64,000 nucleotides of DNA from contig NZ_CP060436.1 in NCBI RefSeq assembly GCF_003590145.2, positions 2,416,001 to 2,480,000 of the forward strand, written 5' to 3'. Both the position numbers and the translations under genes were made by a program. Positions 61,016-64,000 of this stretch are shown here, one piece after another (position 1 is the first letter of the stretch; every line of letters begins with the position of its first letter). The DNA is from Pseudooceanicola algae. GTDB lineage: Bacteria > Pseudomonadota > Alphaproteobacteria > Rhodobacterales > Rhodobacteraceae. The notes beneath the pieces are model-generated. The model did no database searches and had not been told where the DNA came from. It saw only the letters and a program-made list of their open reading frames with translations.

Positions 61016-61594
61016 ATGACAGATCAAACTGCTATGTATCAGCGAAGAATTGCCTTTCCGCCGTCGCAATGCGACCATGTTCTGCCTGCGAACGGACGAT
61101 GGTGGGATATGGACCGGACGGATATCAGCCTGATTGCCTTGCGAAGAATCCTTCGCGCGACCGAGCTTTTCGGAAAGGAACTGGCACAGGCTGCAGGCTT
61201 GAGCCCGGTTCAGTTCCGCGTACTGCAACTGGTCGCCGGCCAGGGAATGAGCACGCCCAAGGCGATATCCGTCCAGATGGGCGTTACCCAGGCGACGGTG
61301 ACCGCGCTTCTCGACAAGCTTGAAAAACAGGGGATGGTGACGCGACAGCGCAGCCAGGTCGATCGCCGCCAGATGAATGTGCAGGTGACCGAGAAAGGGC
61401 ATCTGACGTTGGAACAGGCGCCAGACCCGCTGCAACAGCGCTATGTGCGCAAGTTCGAAGCGATGAAGGACTGGGAACAATCCCAGATCATCGCGGCTCT
61501 CGAACGCGTTGCAGAGATGCTGGGGGCAGACGACATGGATGCCTCTCCGGTGCTGTTCACCGGTGACATCAAGGATCGCCCCCCCCAGCAGTAG
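61016..61594 (+). CDS. ectR: MarR-family regulator of ectoine genes (EctR-like)
   Basis: 192 residues from ATG 61016; a shorter form from ATG 61109 (MDRTDISLIALRRIL) has 161 and no better ribosome site, so the start is unsettled. The winged helix has AAGLSPVQFRVLQLVAGQG, the recognition helix SVQMGVTQATVTALLDKLEK and the wing TRQRSQVDRRQMNVQVT. Divergent placement from ectABC-ask matches EctR1, which represses ect genes at low salinity in methylotrophs. The effector is unknown. Confidence 0.85.
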   Translation: MTDQTAMYQRRIAFPPSQCDHVLPANGRWWDMDRTDISLIALRRILRATELFGKELAQAAGLSPVQFRVLQLVAGQGMSTPKAISVQMGVTQATVTALLDKLEKQGMVTRQRSQVDRRQMNVQVTEKGHLTLEQAPDPLQQRYVRKFEAMKDWEQSQIIAALERVAEMLGADDMDASPVLFTGDIKDRPPQQ

Positions 61595-61624
61595 ACCGGC
61601 CCGATATGAGGCCGGCCTGCCATC

Positions 61625-62131
61625 CTACATCGGGAAGGAAATCCGGAACTGCATCGTTTCCAAACCGGGATTGGTCTCGCTCAACTCTGCATTCGATCGG
61701 TGATCATAGGAAACCCCATAGCGAATGCCGTTGTGCGCCTCATAGCCGAGCTCGACGCCGGAACGAAATTCAAGAACGGTACCGATCTGCGGGCCACGCC
61801 CCTGCGCATGGAAGCCAGGCATCAGGTGCAGCTGGATATAGGCCTGGTCGATGTAGCCAGTCCAGGCAGCGCCACCGCCTACCCAGGTGTCGCCCTTGTC
61901 CGAAACCGAAAGGCCCACGGTCGGCTGGAACGGGCCGTACTGCACGCCAAGGTCGTAGCGGGCATAGACCTCATGGCCGATCTTCTTCTCCTGGAAAATG
62001 ACGTCGCCATAGCTGATGGCAAGGCGCGCTTGTGCCGGATTGGCCGCCACGCACCCAGGATCACCGCAGTAATTGATGCCCATGTCGGCCGCGCCGGCAA
62101 GAAGGAAAAGAACCGCGAAAGTGCCATCCAT
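61625..62131 (-). CDS. PagL-like lipid A 3-O-deacylase / acyloxyacyl hydrolase family outer-membrane protein
   Basis: 168 residues from ATG 62131, with AAGGAGT upstream. The N-terminus is signal-like (FAVLFLLAGAADMG) and the rest alternates polar and hydrophobic residues as in a small beta-barrel. The C-terminal strand ends in Phe-Pro-Met, and the block LGYEAHNGIRYGVSYDHRSN resembles the PagL catalytic His-x-Ser site. PagL removes an acyl chain from lipid A. A Cys pair near the start (YCGDPGC) is unusual. Located between ectR and the rRNA operon, with no clear partner. Confidence 0.78.
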   Translation of the reverse strand: MDGTFAVLFLLAGAADMGINYCGDPGCVAANPAQARLAISYGDVIFQEKKIGHEVYARYDLGVQYGPFQPTVGLSVSDKGDTWVGGGAAWTGYIDQAYIQLHLMPGFHAQGRGPQIGTVLEFRSGVELGYEAHNGIRYGVSYDHRSNAELSETNPGLETMQFRISFPM

Positions 62132-62210
62132 GGCAAAGACTCCTTAACATTTGAGCCTTGTTATCGTGTCTTACGTCTTGTGTCGATTGCGTGATTTTGT
62201 TTACGCAAGA

Positions 62211-62250
62211 AAGCCCCTGCGAGATTTCTCTTGCGGGGGCTTTTTTGTTT
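62211..62250. terminator. Hairpin downstream of rRNA operon
   Basis: AAGCCCCTGCGAGA pairs with TCTTGCGGGGGCTT, allowing G-U pairs. A T-run follows on the plus strand and a shorter one on the minus strand, where the rRNA operon ends 27 bases earlier. Confidence 0.75.
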
Positions 62251-62276
62251 TTTTGATCGTTTTGGATTTTTTCTAG

Positions 62277-62392
62277 GTCTGGCGGCGACTTACTCTCCCA
62301 CGTCTTAAGACGCAGTACCATCAGCGCTACGGCACTTAACGGCCAGGTTCGGGATGGGGCTGGGTGTTTTGCTCGCGCTATGACCACCAGAC
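62277..62392 (-). rRNA. rrf: 5S ribosomal RNA
   Basis: The minus strand reads GTCTGGTGGTCATAGCGCGA at the start, then ACACCCAGCCCCATCCCGAA and ends GGGAGAGTAAGTCGCCGCCA, the typical alphaproteobacterial 5S with complementary ends. About 116 bases. No tRNA follows it, though many Rhodobacteraceae rRNA operons carry tRNA-fMet here. Confidence 0.96.
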
Positions 62393-62504
62393 CGAGGAAA
62401 AATCCAAAGTCGAGAGATTATCAATTGTTGTTCAGGTTCAAGTCTACTTGTTGATGTGTATGCTTTTGATTTTCCGTAGAAGTTTCTGTCTTCTACTGGA
62501 TCAA

Positions 62505-64000
<1,496 letters not shown>

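Noticed and set aside
62132..62276. A tRNA-fMet gene expected after 5S rRNA
   Set aside because: The region holds only a hairpin terminator and AT-rich DNA; no cloverleaf was found.

Overview
This window reads as a core chromosomal segment of a GC-rich alphaproteobacterium of the Rhodobacteraceae, most likely a roseobacter-type marine or halotolerant species. The evidence is a MipZ division ATPase, a split F0 operon with b and b' subunits, an ethylmalonyl-CoA pathway dehydrogenase, aerobic-type cobalamin genes with Rhodobacter-style fusions, an ectABC-ask ectoine operon, a TRAP transporter tied to aromatic-acid catabolism, and the order ffh - acetyltransferases - chorismate mutase - rpsP - rimM - trmD - rplS - rpmE. 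No phage, insertion sequence, CRISPR array or tRNA was seen. This assignment is inferred from gene content, not from a database search.

Layout. 1-5.1 kb: 3' end of pckA, a DUF3859-like protein, a TauE/SafE permease, methylsuccinyl-CoA dehydrogenase (mcd) and a fasciclin protein. 5.2-13.2 kb, minus strand: a probable hydroxycinnamate (coumarate/ferulate) catabolic unit with a TRAP transporter, SDR, crotonase, MarR regulator, acyl-CoA synthetase and amidohydrolase. A matching 20-bp motif precedes each of its two transcription units. 13.9-21.6 kb, minus strand: cobalamin operon (cobM, cbiG-cobJ fusion, cobI, cobL, a cobH fusion, cbiX). 22-27.5 kb: glutathionyl-hydroquinone reductase, a lone receiver-domain protein, a DUF1636-cobC-cobD operon and a lytic transglycosylase. 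27.6-31.1 kb: smc. 31.3-40 kb: a cobalamin riboswitch, then cbtB-cbtA cobalt transport, a His-rich exported protein, cobW, cobN and cobO, with two acetyltransferase genes translationally coupled to the cob genes.

40.1-42.8 kb, minus strand: atpI-atpB-atpE-b'-b. 43-45.9 kb: an ArsR-type regulator with two identical-spacing operators, a DMT exporter, a LysR regulator and a small hypothetical. 46.2-54.5 kb: the translation and secretion block (ffh, four tandem GNAT acetyltransferases, chorismate mutase, rpsP, a 44-residue membrane ORF, rimM, a sulfotransferase-like gene, trmD, rplS, rpmE). 54.6-56.8 kb: an unassigned permease and mipZ. 56.9-61.6 kb: ask-ectC-ectB-ectA on the minus strand with a divergent ectR-like MarR gene and a 15-bp minisatellite inside the operon. 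61.6-64 kb: a PagL-like outer-membrane enzyme, 5S rRNA and the 3' part of 23S rRNA on the minus strand.

How it fits together. The strongest theme is cobalt and B12: uptake (CbtAB), handling (His-rich and Cys-rich proteins, CobW, DUF1636), two different chelatases (CbiX and CobN), ring methylation and contraction (CobI, CobJ, CobM, CobL, CobH), adenosylation (CobO) and nucleotide-loop side-chain assembly (CobC, CobD). Mcd belongs to a pathway that needs B12-dependent mutases, so B12 supply and C2 assimilation are metabolically linked. I found no completely new system. The most worthwhile leads are the uncharacterised N-terminal domain fused to CobH, the coexisting CbiX and CobN, the acetyltransferases embedded in cobalt genes, a 15-bp perfect inverted repeat abutting a DUF1636 start codon, and the repeat families listed in the findings.
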